Shown: positions 15,843 to 25,542 of the stretch, one piece after another | Numbering within the stretch: position 1 is the stretch's first letter | Layout: every line of letters starts with the position of its first letter | Assembly: GCA_025363315.1 (NCBI GenBank) | Contig: JANYED010000088.1 | Location: forward strand, 1 to 45,629 | DNA from: Polaromonas sp. | GTDB lineage: Bacteria > Pseudomonadota > Gammaproteobacteria > Burkholderiales > Burkholderiaceae_C | DNA length: 45,629 bases | Reading direction: 5' to 3' | Translations under genes and position numbers: made by a program | The notes under the pieces: model-generated | Database searches by the model: none | Told to the model about the DNA's origin: nothing | What the model saw: only the letters and a program-made list of their open reading frames with translations

Positions 15843-16782
15843 AACTCTGCAGCCGCTCATAGCGCCGGTCCAGCAGCTCCTTGACCTTCAAATCACTGAC
15901 CTGCCTGAACGCATCGTTCAGTGCGCGCTTTAAAAATGCTGCCATCTGTTTGTGGTCGCGGTGCGCGCCACCTACCGGCTCGTTCACAATTTTGTCAATG
16001 ACGCCCAAGGCTTTCAGCCGGTGCGCGGTGATGCCGAGTGCTTCGGCGGCCACTTCGGCTTTGTCAGAGGTTTTCCACAAAATCGACGCACAGCCTTCGG
16101 GGCTGATAACCGAGTAGATCGAGTATTGCAACATCACAACCTGGTCAGCCACCGAAATAGCCAATGCGCCACCGGAGCCGCCTTCACCAATAATGGTGGT
16201 GATGATGGGCACTTCCAGCTGCGCCATTTCAAAAATATTGCGGCCAATGGCTTCTGACTGGCCGCGCTCTTCGGCGTCAATACCGGGGTAAGCGCCGGGC
16301 GTGTCGACGAAGGTAAAAACGGGCAACTTGAACTTTTCAGCCGTCTTCATCAGGCGCAGCGCCTTGCGGTAGCCTTCGGGTTTGCTCATGCCAAAGTTAC
16401 GCAGGCCGCGCTCCTTGGTGTCGCGCCCCTTTTGGTGGCCCAGCACCATGCAGGCCGTGCCGTTGAAACGCGCCAGCCCGCCAACGATGGATAGGTCGTC
16501 CGAAAAATGCCGGTCTCCGTGGAGCTCGACAAAATCTGTGAAGATGTCACGCACGTAATCCAGCGTGTAGGGGCGCTCGGCGTGGCGGGCAATTTTGGTG
16601 ATTTGCCAGGGTGTCAAATCACTGTAAATGTCTTTGGTCAGCTGCTGGCTTTTTTTGGCGAGCTGGTCAATCTCGTCCGAAATATCGACAGCTGATTCGG
16701 TTTGTACGTAGCGCAGCTCTTCGATTTTTCCTTCCAGGTCAGCAATCGGTTGCTCAAAATCAAGGAAAGTTTTTTTGGCCAT
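15805..16782 (-). CDS. accA: Acetyl-CoA carboxylase carboxyltransferase subunit alpha
   Basis: Alpha subunit of the carboxyltransferase that moves CO2 from biotin to acetyl-CoA, the committed step of fatty acid synthesis. It starts [20 protein letters not shown] and shows [38 protein letters not shown] and the oxyanion-hole region [13 protein letters not shown]. The length (325 aa) is standard. The C-terminal coding bases overlap the start of tilS. It forms a minus-strand run with the DNA glycosylase and cysS upstream. Confidence 0.98.
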   Translation of the reverse strand: MAKKTFLDFEQPIADLEGKIEELRYVQTESAVDISDEIDQLAKKSQQLTKDIYSDLTPWQITKIARHAERPYTLDYVRDIFTDFVELHGDRHFSDDLSIVGGLARFNGTACMVLGHQKGRDTKERGLRNFGMSKPEGYRKALRLMKTAEKFKLPVFTFVDTPGAYPGIDAEERGQSEAIGRNIFEMAQLEVPIITTIIGEGGSGGALAISVADQVVMLQYSIYSVISPEGCASILWKTSDKAEVAAEALGITAHRLKALGVIDKIVNEPVGGAHRDHKQMAAFLKRALNDAFRQVSDLKVKELLDRRYERLQSYGRFTDTKADNK

Positions 16783-16809
16783 GAATTATTCCTTCATTGG
16801 GTTTTTTCG

Positions 16810-17469
16810 TCACGCTTTGTTGACGGGAATCGTGTCCAACGAGCGCCAAATATACCAAGTTGCCACACTGCAATACGGTGCCCACGCCGCAGCCACCTCG
16901 CGCGCGTCGCTCCGGCTAACGGCTTCGCCTGAAAAGTAATTTTTGGCAATGCCGTTGATCAGCCCGACATCGTCAAGCGGCAGCACGTTGGGTCGGCGCA
17001 GGTAAAACATCAAAAACATCTCGGCCGTCCAGCGACCAATGCCGCGAATGGCGACCAACTCGGCAATGATGGCTGCATCGTCCATCGCCTGCCAGTCTTT
17101 GACGTGCACAGTGCCATCGTCAAAGTGAATTGACAAGTCCACCAAGTATTCAACTTTGCGGGCGCTCAGGCCTGCGGCGCGCATGTCGTCGACTTTCAGT
17201 TTCAAAACATGACCAGGAGTCATCTTTTTAGGAAGCGCCTCAAACCTGTGCCACACGGTTTGCGCGGCTTTGACCGATATTTGCTGGCCCACAATGCTGC
17301 GCGCCAACGTGCTGAAGGCGTCGCCACGTGATTGCAGCGTGCTGTCTGGGAATTGCGGAATCAGCCGCTTCATGACCCGGTCTTTTTTAATCAGGTGTTT
17401 GCAGGCGTCAGCCCAATAGTCGGGCACTTGAACGACCTGAGGAGGATCGGCAGCAGCTACGGTTTTCAT
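16810..17469 (-). CDS. DNA-3-methyladenine glycosylase II (HhH-GPD)
   Basis: A base-excision repair glycosylase of the AlkA-like HhH-GPD superfamily (219 aa). The helix-hairpin-helix is LVAIRGIGRWTAEMFLMF and the catalytic Asp follows in NVLPLDDVGL. SIVGQQISVKAAQTVWHRF is the conserved N-terminal block that helps to distort DNA. No iron-sulfur cysteine cluster is present, as expected for AlkA types. The first codons (MKTVAAAD) lie inside a dispersed repeat, so the repeat supplies the start codon; the conserved PDYWADACKHL requires a start at or upstream of this region, and I see no better one. Confidence 0.9.
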   Translation of the reverse strand: MKTVAAADPPQVVQVPDYWADACKHLIKKDRVMKRLIPQFPDSTLQSRGDAFSTLARSIVGQQISVKAAQTVWHRFEALPKKMTPGHVLKLKVDDMRAAGLSARKVEYLVDLSIHFDDGTVHVKDWQAMDDAAIIAELVAIRGIGRWTAEMFLMFYLRRPNVLPLDDVGLINGIAKNYFSGEAVSRSDAREVAAAWAPYCSVATWYIWRSLDTIPVNKA

Positions 17470-17505
17470 AGCTGCTCGCGCCCGATTTTATTGGCTTGGA
17501 GGCCT
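17456..17505 (+). repeat. Dispersed repeat at the glycosylase start
   Basis: GCTACGGTTTTCATAGCTGCTCGCGCCCG followed by an AT-rich piece ending TTGGCTTGG matches the repeat consensus. It contains the start codon of the minus-strand glycosylase gene. Confidence 0.75.
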
Positions 17506-17521
17506 AAATGGCAGGTGAAAA

Positions 17522-18898
17522 TCATGTTTTTGTAACCCAGATCGTGCCGTTTGGTGAATCTTTGAGCTCAACGCCCTGCGCCAACAGGTGTTGCCTGATG
17601 CGGTCAGCCTCGGCAAAGTTTTTGGCCAGCTTGGCCGCTGCTCGCTGCACTATAAAGTGCTGAATACTGGCCTCATCCAGAACCGACCCCGCTTTCAGGA
17701 AGGCTGCTGGGTCGCCTTGCAGCAGGCCCAGGCATGCGCCCAAACCCTTGAGCAAGCCAGCCAGATGTGAAGACCGCGTTTTGTTCAATTCGGTGGCGAC
17801 ATCAAACAGCACCGCTACCGCCTCGGGCGTGCCAAAGTCTTCGTCCAGTGCAGCTTTAAAACGGGCTGCATATGGCGTTGTCCAGTCAATGGCCACGTCA
17901 GCCGACGGGACTGCATCAAGCGCGGTGTACAAGCGCTTCAAAGCCACGCGCGCATCGTCCAGATGCACATCGCTGTAGTTCAACGCGCTGCGGTAATGCG
18001 CCCTTACCAAAAAGAACCGAACCGTCTCGGCGTCGTATTTTTTAAGCACCTCGCGCACCGTGAAAAAATTGCCCAGGCTTTTGGACATTTTTTCGTTGTC
18101 GATGTTGACAAAGCCGTTGTGCATCCAGTACTTGGCCATCGGCTTGCCAAAGGCGCCTTCGCTTTGGGCGATTTCGTTTTCGTGGTGCGGGAACTGCAAA
18201 TCCGCGCCGCCGCCGTGAATGTCAAAGCTCTCACCCAGCAACGCGCAGGCCATCGCCGAGCACTCGATGTGCCAGCCGGGTCGGCCTGGGCCGTAATTGC
18301 TGCCCCACTTCGCATCATCGGGTTCGGTGGGTTTGGCACACTTCCAGAGCACAAAGTCAAGCGGATCAGTTTTGCCGTCGTCAACGGCCACCCGTTCGCC
18401 CGCGTGCAGTTCGTCAAGGGACTTGCCGGACAGCTTGCCGTAGCCCGTGAACTTGCGCACTGCAAAGTTCACATCACCATTGCTGGCGTGATAGGCCAGT
18501 CCGCTGCCCACGAGCTTTTCAGTGATATCAAGCATTTGCGGCACGTAGGCGGTGGCGCGTGGCTCGTGATCGGGCCGGGCAATGCCCATGGCGTCAAAGT
18601 CGCGGTGCATCTCCTGGACCATTCGGTCGGTCAGGGCTTTGATGGGCTCACCGTTTTTGACGGCTCTCGCGATGATTTTGTCGTCAATGTCGGTGATGTT
18701 GCGTACAAAAGTCACCGCATAGCCGCTGCTGCGCAGCCAGTTTTGGACGACATCAAACGCCACATAGGCTCGCGCGTGGCCGATATGACACAGGTCATAG
18801 ACGGTGATGCCGCAAACATACATGCGCACCCGACCGGGAATCAAAGGCGAAAACTCTTCCGCGCGACGGCTCAGCGTGCTGTAAATGCGAAGGCTCAT
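17522..18898 (-). CDS. cysS: Cysteinyl-tRNA synthetase
   Basis: Class I aminoacyl-tRNA synthetase that charges tRNA-Cys. Zinc ligand Cys in [20 protein letters not shown] also carries the HIGH signature (HIGHA); the second zinc region is GWHIECSAM and [20 protein letters not shown]; the KMSKS loop is [12 protein letters not shown]. The C-terminal anticodon-binding part ends with DSPNGTIW. The length of 458 aa is normal. It points away from the TPR gene, leaving a short divergent region (18899-19037) that should hold promoters for both. Confidence 0.98.
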   Translation of the reverse strand: MSLRIYSTLSRRAEEFSPLIPGRVRMYVCGITVYDLCHIGHARAYVAFDVVQNWLRSSGYAVTFVRNITDIDDKIIARAVKNGEPIKALTDRMVQEMHRDFDAMGIARPDHEPRATAYVPQMLDITEKLVGSGLAYHASNGDVNFAVRKFTGYGKLSGKSLDELHAGERVAVDDGKTDPLDFVLWKCAKPTEPDDAKWGSNYGPGRPGWHIECSAMACALLGESFDIHGGGADLQFPHHENEIAQSEGAFGKPMAKYWMHNGFVNIDNEKMSKSLGNFFTVREVLKKYDAETVRFFLVRAHYRSALNYSDVHLDDARVALKRLYTALDAVPSADVAIDWTTPYAARFKAALDEDFGTPEAVAVLFDVATELNKTRSSHLAGLLKGLGACLGLLQGDPAAFLKAGSVLDEASIQHFIVQRAAAKLAKNFAEADRIRQHLLAQGVELKDSPNGTIWVTKT

Positions 18899-19037
18899 GG
18901 ATTGGCTGGTTACGGGGTGGTTCTGACCGAATGGAACCTCACCCCTCGGCTACAATCAGTCAGTATATCCAGCCCGCTTGAACGGCCCAAACAGGTTCGA
19001 AAGTGGGTTCAAAAGCATTACAAATTCAAGAGGTCTT

Positions 19038-20171
19038 ATGGTCACGCCAGCATCGATACCGAGCAAGTCCATCACCACACATTTCACCGCATCGCTGCGC
19101 TCCTTGTGCGTATCGTCTACGCTCGCCCTTTTTGGCACGGTGGCCATGCTGGGTGCGACTGCCGCCCACGCTGACGAGTACGCTGATGTGAACGTGCTGG
19201 TGCGCTCAGGCAAGCTGGCTGAAGCCCTGGCCAAGGCTGACCAATACCTAGCCGGCAAGCCGCGTGACCCGCAAATGCGATTTATCAAAGGCGTGATTCA
19301 AACGGAAGCTGGCAAACCTGCTGACGCCATCGGCACGTTCACGCAAATCACCCAAGACTACCCTGAGCTGCCTGAGCCATACAACAACCTCGCAGTACTG
19401 TACGCCGGCCAAAGCCAGTTTGACAAGGCGCGTGCTGCCCTTGAAATGGCGATTCGCACAAATCCCAGCTACGCCACGGCGCATGAAAACTTAGGCGACG
19501 TGTACGCCAAGCTGGCCAGCCAGGCGTACAGCAAGGCCTTGCAGCTTGACGGCGGCAACACGGCTGTTCAGCCCAAGCTGGCGCTGATTCGCACGTTGTT
19601 TGCGCCAGATGCCAAAAACCAGCGTCCCGGCACCGGCGCGCAGTCATCGGGCCCTGCCACTGCAGCGCCTGTAGCCGCAGCCAAACCGCCACCGGCCACA
19701 ACCAAAGCACCAGTGACAGCCCCTGCAGTTGTAGCCGCTGCGCCCGTAGTAACGCCAACCCCTGCTGCACCTGCTGCAGTGCCAACACCCGCTGCGCCTG
19801 CTGCGCCAGCTGCATCTGCTGCGGTCAACAGCGGTGCTGAAAAAGATATTGAAGCCGCTGTCCGAAACTGGGCCACCGCCTGGGCCGCCAAAGACATGGC
19901 AGGCTACCTTGGCAGCTACGGCAAAGACTTCAACCCGCCTGGCAAGGCAAGCCGAAAAGCCTGGGAAGACGACCGCAGAAGCCGGATTACCGGCAAGTCC
20001 AGCATCAGCGTCAAGCTGGGCGACATGTCCGTTGTCGTTAATAGCAGCAAAGCGACCGTCAAGTTCAAACAGGTCTACAGCGCAGACGCGCTGAACGTGA
20101 CCAGTCGCAAAACGCTGGACCTGGTTAAAGCCGGTGACCGCTGGGTCATCGTCAGGGAATCCACAGGTTGA
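19038..20171 (+). CDS. Secreted TPR protein with Ala/Pro linker and NTF2-like C-terminal domain
   Basis: A probable periplasmic protein. I choose the ATG at 19038, which has AGAGG upstream and leads into a long signal-peptide region ending near AAHADEYAD. About 115 residues of TPR repeats follow (GKLAEALAKADQYLAGKP, YNNLAVLYAGQSQFDKARAA, AHENLGDVYAKL). A low-complexity Ala/Pro/Thr linker of roughly 80 residues then leads to a SnoaL/NTF2-like domain (AVRNWATAWAAKDMAGYLGS ... KAGDRWVIVRES). The same kind of C-terminal domain ends the neighbouring L,D-transpeptidase, so the two probably work together at the cell wall. No catalytic residues are obvious; a scaffold or regulatory role is likely. 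Confidence 0.8.
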   Translation: MVTPASIPSKSITTHFTASLRSLCVSSTLALFGTVAMLGATAAHADEYADVNVLVRSGKLAEALAKADQYLAGKPRDPQMRFIKGVIQTEAGKPADAIGTFTQITQDYPELPEPYNNLAVLYAGQSQFDKARAALEMAIRTNPSYATAHENLGDVYAKLASQAYSKALQLDGGNTAVQPKLALIRTLFAPDAKNQRPGTGAQSSGPATAAPVAAAKPPPATTKAPVTAPAVVAAAPVVTPTPAAPAAVPTPAAPAAPAASAAVNSGAEKDIEAAVRNWATAWAAKDMAGYLGSYGKDFNPPGKASRKAWEDDRRSRITGKSSISVKLGDMSVVVNSSKATVKFKQVYSADALNVTSRKTLDLVKAGDRWVIVRESTG

Positions 20172-20258
20172 TCCCTAAAGAACCACTTGCCGGACTGGCT
20201 GAGTCGAGCGGCTTTGCCGTCGTTCACGTGACATTTGTTTAATGTGCTCAAGCTACCC

Positions 20259-21581
20259 ATGAAGCGGGCGATGAAGGTCACAACGGCTTCGTTTTTGGCA
20301 CTGACCGTGTTGGGCTTGGCGTTGCCGCTCATATCGTTCGCGGCACCCGCGGCGTCAAACAAGCCGCAAAAGTCGCCTACCGCAAGCCGCACCTCAGCCG
20401 CTGAAAGCCCAAAAACCCCGCTGCGCAAACCACAACGAGCGGCTGGTGGGAAAGCCAAAGCCGACACGCGCGGTGGTCAGGCTGAAGCCCGGCTGATCGA
20501 TATCTACAAACTGATCGGCCAGGCCAGGACCCGTGAAGCGCTGCCGTTGGCCGAAAGCCTGGTGCGCGACAACCCAAACTTTCAGCTTGCGCAACTGGTG
20601 TACGGCGATTTGCTAACGGCCCAATTGCGCCCTGTCCGCAACCTGGGCGATGTGCCAGACACGACAGCCAGGGCCGCTGCACCGCAATTGGCCGAGTTGC
20701 GCCGCGAGTCCCAACTGCGGCTCCAGGCGCTGCGCGAGCGGCCAGCTCCAGGGCTGATTCCATCGCAATTTATTGCACTGTCTGCACAAAACAAGCACGC
20801 CATTGCGATCGATGCCGGCAAGTCGCGGCTTTACTTGTTTGAAAACTCGCCCACCGGTTTGAAGTTGCTCGGTGACTACTACATATCGGTGGGTAAATCA
20901 GGCACAGAAAAAACCGCCGAAGGCGATTTGCGTACCCCGCTGGGCGTGTACTTCATCACCAGCAACCTCAACCCCAAATCGCTCAAAGCGTTTTACGGCG
21001 CTGGCGCGCTGCCGATCAACTACCCCAACCCGCTGGACGTCAAGCGCGGTAAAACCGGCAGCGGCATCTGGCTGCACGGCACGTCATCGGCGCAATATTC
21101 ACGCGCACCATTGGCCACCGACGGGTGCGTCGTGCTGGCCAACCCCGACCTGCAACGTATCATCAAAACAGTGCAGGTGCGCACCACACCGGTGGTGATT
21201 GCGCAAAACCTCAAGTGGATTGCCCCTGTCACCGCCAAAGCCGACAGCAAAACGTTTGAAGACGCGCTGACCGCCTGGAGTATGGCCAAATCTACTGGCG
21301 ACATGACGCGCCTGATGGCCTGGTACACGTCAGACTTCAACAGCTACGGCAAAACGCTGGCCGAATTTGCGCCCGCAGTTCAGCTTGAGCTCAAACAACT
21401 CGGTGGGCGCAGTGTGCAACTCAAGGATGTGTCCTACTTACGATGGCTCGATAGCAATGACACGATGGTGGTAACCTTTGGCGAACTCGCGCAAGGTGCC
21501 AGATCAGGCCACACCAAACGACAATACTGGACCCGCCAGGGCAGCCAGTGGAAGATTTTTTTTGAAGGAACCATAGGATGA
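20259..21581 (+). CDS. L,D-transpeptidase (YkuD) with C-terminal NTF2-like domain
   Basis: A periplasmic peptidoglycan cross-linking or protein-anchoring enzyme. The ATG at 20259 begins MKRAMKVTTASFLALTVLGL, a signal peptide ending near SFAAPA; a TTG at 20235 is less likely. The YkuD domain (about 170-310) has IAIDAGKSRLYLF, the substrate-loop TPLGVYFIT, IWLHGTSS and the catalytic Cys in PLATDGCVVLANPDL (the common SHGC is DGC here, as in many proteobacterial members). Residues about 330-440 form an NTF2/SnoaL-like domain (LTAWSMAKSTGDMTRLMAWY ... SQWKIFFEGTIG), similar to that of the upstream TPR gene. Its stop overlaps the next ATG (ATGA at 21578). Confidence 0.9.
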   Translation: MKRAMKVTTASFLALTVLGLALPLISFAAPAASNKPQKSPTASRTSAAESPKTPLRKPQRAAGGKAKADTRGGQAEARLIDIYKLIGQARTREALPLAESLVRDNPNFQLAQLVYGDLLTAQLRPVRNLGDVPDTTARAAAPQLAELRRESQLRLQALRERPAPGLIPSQFIALSAQNKHAIAIDAGKSRLYLFENSPTGLKLLGDYYISVGKSGTEKTAEGDLRTPLGVYFITSNLNPKSLKAFYGAGALPINYPNPLDVKRGKTGSGIWLHGTSSAQYSRAPLATDGCVVLANPDLQRIIKTVQVRTTPVVIAQNLKWIAPVTAKADSKTFEDALTAWSMAKSTGDMTRLMAWYTSDFNSYGKTLAEFAPAVQLELKQLGGRSVQLKDVSYLRWLDSNDTMVVTFGELAQGARSGHTKRQYWTRQGSQWKIFFEGTIG

Positions 21582-22195
21582 ATCTCGCATTTTCAACAAC
21601 TCGGCGCAAGGGCGTTATTGCGGCTCTGCTGTCCGCAGCCGTGGCGCTGTCTGCCCTGCTTGCAGTAACGGCTTTTGCACAAGCCGCGCCAAAGGTGAAG
21701 TTTGCGACCAGTGAGGGCGATTTTGTCGTTGAGGTTTACCCAGCCGTTGCACCAAAAACCGTCGAAAATTTTTTGCAGTACGTCAAGGAAAAACAATATG
21801 ACGGAACCATTTTTCACCGCGTAATTGGCAGCTTTATGGTGCAGGGCGGCGGGTTTGATACCGCTTATGCACAAAAGCCAACCCGCGCACCGGTGGCCCA
21901 TGAAGGGCTGGCCGCGCTTGCCAAAGGTGGCCCAAAAAACACCGAAGGCACGCTGGCCATGGCACGCACCAGCGACCCCAACTCCGCGTCGGCGCAATTT
22001 TTCATCAACGTCAAAGACAACGAGTTTTTAAACCCCACCACCAGCAACCCCGGCTACACCGTGTTTGGCAAGGTAGTCCAGGGCATGGACGTGGTTAACA
22101 AGATCAAACTCGTGCCCACTGGCGCGGGCGGCCCTTTCCAGTCTGATGTGCCCAAAACGCAAGTCGTCATCAAATCTGCCGCACTTGTTAATTGA
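21578..22195 (+). CDS. Periplasmic cyclophilin-type peptidyl-prolyl isomerase
   Basis: Catalyses proline cis/trans isomerisation in exported proteins (PpiA type). A signal peptide (about residues 1-35, ending FAQAAP) precedes the cyclophilin fold: [60 protein letters not shown] and YTVFGKVVQGMDVV. The length (205 aa) and the bacterial-type loop are normal. It is translationally coupled to the L,D-transpeptidase gene and is followed by a second, cytoplasmic cyclophilin gene, which looks like a tandem duplication common in this group. Confidence 0.95.
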   Translation: MNLAFSTTRRKGVIAALLSAAVALSALLAVTAFAQAAPKVKFATSEGDFVVEVYPAVAPKTVENFLQYVKEKQYDGTIFHRVIGSFMVQGGGFDTAYAQKPTRAPVAHEGLAALAKGGPKNTEGTLAMARTSDPNSASAQFFINVKDNEFLNPTTSNPGYTVFGKVVQGMDVVNKIKLVPTGAGGPFQSDVPKTQVVIKSAALVN

Positions 22196-22236
22196 GTTGT
22201 TAATTTTTCAGTCTCTCATTTACTTATCGGATCACC

Positions 22237-22743
22237 ATGAGCAACCCTAAAGTCGAACTGCACATCAAAGACCACGGCATCATCACGCTTGAGCTGGACG
22301 CTGCCAAAGCGCCCAAAACCGTGGCCAACTTTTTAAGCTACGTCAGCAAAGGCCACTACGCTAACACCGTGTTTCACCGCGTGATTCCTGGCTTCATGGT
22401 GCAAGGCGGCGGCTTTGAGATTGGCATGAAGCAAAAAGCCACCGATGCAAATATCGAAAACGAAGCCACCAACGGTTTGAAAAACGACAAGTACACGGTC
22501 GCCATGGCGCGCACCAATGAGCCACATTCGGCCAGCTCGCAGTTTTTCATCAACGCCTCCAACAACGGCTTTTTAAACCACACCGCACCCAATGGTTCAG
22601 GCTGGGGCTACGCTGTGTTCGGCAAAGTGATCAGCGGCATGGACGTCGTGGACAAAATTGAAGGCGTCAAAACCGGCAACAAAGGTGGCCATGGCGACGT
22701 TCCGGTCACCGACGTAATCATTGAAAAAGCCGTGGCGCTGTAA
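22237..22743 (+). CDS. ppiB: Cytoplasmic cyclophilin B, peptidyl-prolyl isomerase
   Basis: A 168-residue cyclophilin without a signal peptide, so cytoplasmic. Motifs are [66 protein letters not shown] and [20 protein letters not shown]. Its length and loop pattern match E. coli PpiB. The last base of its stop codon is the first base of the lpxH start (TAATG at 22741-22745), so the two genes are probably cotranslated. Confidence 0.96.
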   Translation: MSNPKVELHIKDHGIITLELDAAKAPKTVANFLSYVSKGHYANTVFHRVIPGFMVQGGGFEIGMKQKATDANIENEATNGLKNDKYTVAMARTNEPHSASSQFFINASNNGFLNHTAPNGSGWGYAVFGKVISGMDVVDKIEGVKTGNKGGHGDVPVTDVIIEKAVAL

Positions 22744-23498
22744 TGGCTCATGCGGAGTTATCGGCTCCGCCCAACTGGCTACTTGTCGACTTCATATCCG
22801 ATCTGCATCTGGAGGCCGCCGAACCTGCCACTTTCAGCGCCTGGCAGCACTACATGCAAACCACGCCCGCTGATGCGCTGTTCATCCTGGGTGATTTGTT
22901 TGAAGTTTGGGTGGGTGACGACGTGCTGCAAGAGCACTGTTTTGAACACCAGTGCGTCCAGGTCATCAAGCAAACCGCAGCCAGGCTGCCGACGTTCTTC
23001 ATGCACGGCAACCGCGACTTTCTGGTTGGCAACGACATGATGTCGGCCTGTAACACGACGCTTTTGTCTGACCCCACCGCGTTAAGTTTTAACAGCCAGC
23101 GATGGCTGTTGTCGCATGGAGATGCGCTGTGCATTGATGATGCGCCTTACATGGCGTTTCGCCAGCAGGTACGCAGCGCCGACTGGCAGCAAACATTTTT
23201 AGCCAAGCCGCTGGCTGAGCGACTAGCCATTGCGCGCGGCTTGCGCCAGCAAAGCGAAGCGCAAAAGCGGTCTGCGGCTGCCAACGCCGATGTAGACGCA
23301 AAAGCAGCACAACAACTTTTGCTGTCGGCCAACGCCAGCACGCTGATTCATGGCCACACCCACAAACCCGCAGCGCACGATTTAGGCGGTGGGTTGCAGC
23401 GCGTTGTACTCAACGACTGGGACGCGCAGGCCACACCGCCCCGCGCTGAGGTACTCAGGCTGTCAGGGGCAGGTTTGCAGCGCATCAGCGCGCTGTGA
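22743..23498 (+). CDS. lpxH: UDP-2,3-diacylglucosamine diphosphatase
   Basis: Peripheral membrane phosphoesterase of lipid A synthesis that cleaves UDP-2,3-diacylglucosamine to lipid X and UMP. The dimetal calcineurin-like motifs are all present: FISDLHLE, LGDLFEVWVGDD, HGNRDFL, LLSHGDALC and LIHGHTHKPAAH. The length (251 aa) is typical of beta-proteobacterial LpxH. The start overlaps the ppiB stop. It marks the organism as Gram-negative with lipid A. Confidence 0.96.
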   Translation: MAHAELSAPPNWLLVDFISDLHLEAAEPATFSAWQHYMQTTPADALFILGDLFEVWVGDDVLQEHCFEHQCVQVIKQTAARLPTFFMHGNRDFLVGNDMMSACNTTLLSDPTALSFNSQRWLLSHGDALCIDDAPYMAFRQQVRSADWQQTFLAKPLAERLAIARGLRQQSEAQKRSAAANADVDAKAAQQLLLSANASTLIHGHTHKPAAHDLGGGLQRVVLNDWDAQATPPRAEVLRLSGAGLQRISAL

Positions 23499-23510
23499 GG
23501 CTGCGGCGCC

Positions 23511-24305
23511 ATGCTCGACTGGCTGCGCAGGCTGACCACACCGTCACGCGCGATACCCGATGCGCTATGGCAGCACATGTTGCAGCGCTACCCTTTTTTA
23601 ACCAGCAGCGCAGGCGGCGATTCAAAGCGGCTGCGCGATTTAACAGCGCAGTTTTTAGCGCAAAAGCAGTTCAGCGGTGCCCACGGTTTGCGGGTGACTG
23701 ACGACATGGCTGTGGCCATTGCGTCACAGGCGTGCCTGCCGGTGCTCAACCTGGGGCTCAAGCTGTACGACGATTTCAAAGGCATTGTGGTGCACCCTGG
23801 CGCCATGCTGGCCCGGCGCAATGTGGTGGATGCAGCGGGCGTGCACCACTTTTACAAGGAAGTACTGGTCGGCGAAGCCATGCAGGGCGGGCCAATAACC
23901 CTGAGCTGGCATGACTCTGCCCCTTCAACCGGGCATGAGGCGCGCGGCTACAACGTTGTGATTCACGAGTTTGCGCACAAGCTCGACATGCACCCATCGG
24001 CCGGAGGCATCGCCAACGGCTGCCCGCCGCAGCCCAGCCGTGCAGCCCGGGCAGTCTGGCAAACCACCATGCAGGCAGCGTTTGACAGCTTTAAAGACCA
24101 GGTGGTGATGGCTGAACGCTTTGGTGCGTTGCCGCCCTGGCTGGACGCTTACGGCGCCACATCACCGGCTGAGTTTTTTGCGGTTGCCTGTGAAGCTTAC
24201 TTCGTTAACCGCCAGCGTTTTGAAGCGGACTTTCCCGCTGTCAAGCGGCTGTTTGATGCGTACTTTTTCGAAGCGTGGACAACAAAACTGGCTGTAGCCC
24301 AATAA
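23511..24305 (+). CDS. mtfA: M90-family zinc peptidase MtfA
   Basis: A cytosolic zinc aminopeptidase related to MtfA, known in E. coli to bind the repressor Mlc and so affect glucose uptake. The zinc-binding HEFAHKLD motif is followed by the ligand region PAEFFAVACEAYF, and FKGIVVHPGAML and YNVVIHEFAH are family blocks. The length (264 aa) is normal. The last codons (LAVAQ) and stop are formed by a dispersed repeat that overlaps the 3' end. Confidence 0.92.
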   Translation: MLDWLRRLTTPSRAIPDALWQHMLQRYPFLTSSAGGDSKRLRDLTAQFLAQKQFSGAHGLRVTDDMAVAIASQACLPVLNLGLKLYDDFKGIVVHPGAMLARRNVVDAAGVHHFYKEVLVGEAMQGGPITLSWHDSAPSTGHEARGYNVVIHEFAHKLDMHPSAGGIANGCPPQPSRAARAVWQTTMQAAFDSFKDQVVMAERFGALPPWLDAYGATSPAEFFAVACEAYFVNRQRFEADFPAVKRLFDAYFFEAWTTKLAVAQ

Positions 24306-24338
24306 ATACTGGCGTGAGCAGCTACTTTTTTAATAGCG
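24290..24338 (-). repeat. Dispersed repeat overlapping the mtfA 3' end
   Basis: On the minus strand this reads GCTATTAAAAAAGTAGCTGC followed by TCACGCCAG and ends GGGCTACAGCC, a good match to the consensus. It supplies the last codons and stop of mtfA. Confidence 0.8.
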
Positions 24339-24378
24339 TTTTGGCTTCACCCGAATCAACGCTAACCGCGCTTATCGA

Positions 24379-25542
24379 TTACTTGCGCAACTTACCGTCG
24401 CGCCCAATGATGGTCACATCGACCGCTGGCTCCACGCGGCGCTGACTGGCCGAGTAGTTGACGATGTGATCACCCAGGTCAAAACGGCCAAGTGATTGAA
24501 GCGCATTCAAGACTTTGTCACGGCTGGGGTTGGCACCTGCACGACGCAGCGCCTCAACGACCACCTTGGCGGTCATGTAGCCCTCAAGGCCCGCAAAGTT
24601 GATTTTAAGATCAGGCGCAAGCTTCTTGATGTCGCTTTGATATTCACGAACAATCCGGCGATTGTTGGCGTAAGGGTAAGGCACCGCCTGGGAGAACACC
24701 ACCCCAGCGGCGTCTTGCTCGCCAATTTTTTTGACCAGCGCTTCCCAATTGTTGATGCTGAAGGTGTAGCGGGTCACGCCTTTACCGACGTTTTCAAGAA
24801 GTGACGTCATGGCCATCGAAAATGTCGGCCCCACCGCAAAAGTGAACACAGCATCGGCTTTGAGCAGCGCTACTTTGGCGGCCGCTTGCTTGACGATTTG
24901 GACCTGCGCATCTGGCGCCGGGTTGATGTCAAAACCTACAGCACCCGCATAGTCCAGGCCCGCATCCTTGACGATTTTTTCAAATACCGGCGCAAACAGG
25001 GGCCCCTGCGACGTGTTGTAGTAAAAATAAGCCACCCGCTTTTGCCCCACCGCTTTCATCTGGCGGGCCAAAGCGGCAATTTCGTCGTCATAGGTTGAGC
25101 GCAGTGCAAAGACATTGGCGCCCGCTAGCACTTTTGCGTCGCCAGTAAAAGGGCCGACCACAGCAATTTGCGACGTGGTCAAGATACCTCCCTTAATCAG
25201 CGCAGCCGTGCCTGGCGTGCCTTGTGGCGACACCAGCGCCAGCACCTTGTCTTTTTCAATCAGCTCGGCGGCACTGGCCACCACCTGTTCGGGCTTGAAC
25301 CCGTCGTCACGAAAAATAACCCGCAGCTTTTGGCCCTTGACGCCACCCGCGTCGTTGATTCACTTGATGTACAAATCAAATCCTTCAGCCGCCGCCACGG
25401 TGGTCGGCGATGCGATCGGACTTGTCACCGACCCCATGCGGCCAATCAATAAATCGCCAGCCGCAGCATGCACCACCACGGCAAAGCCCCACAAGCCGGC
25501 TGCAGTGATCCATTTATATGGGTTATTCGATGTCGTTGGCAT
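24379..25542 (-). pseudogene. Branched-chain-amino-acid-type ABC binding protein, interrupted by TGA
   Basis: A periplasmic type I substrate-binding protein of the LivJ-like family, which captures amino acids or related small molecules. A signal peptide (WITAAGLWGFAVVVHAAAGD) is followed by IGRMGSVTSPIASPTTVAAA and GFDLYIK, then a TGA at 25360-25362 and the continuation INDAGGVKGQKLRV in the same frame. The family has Trp in YIxWIN at that spot, so TGG to TGA is the likely change. The rest of the gene (VSPQGTPGTAALIKGGI, YMTAKVVVEALRRAGANPSR) is intact to 24379. No permease or ATPase genes adjoin it. It could be a recent single-mutation pseudogene or a sequencing error. Confidence 0.85.

Noticed and set aside
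18899-19037. Specific sigma-70 promoter near TACAAT at 18951
   Set aside because: A -10-like hexamer is present but no acceptable -35 lies at 16-18 bases, so I did not list it.
17963-19174. Long plus-strand open frame (403 codons) opposite cysS
   Set aside because: It lies entirely opposite the highly conserved cysS and its upstream region, has no recognisable domain, and is a shadow of high-GC codon use.
20259-21581. Loss of the active-site SHGC motif in the L,D-transpeptidase
   Set aside because: The catalytic Cys is present in DGCVVLANPDL, a variant I recognise from many proteobacterial members, so it is not a sign of inactivity.
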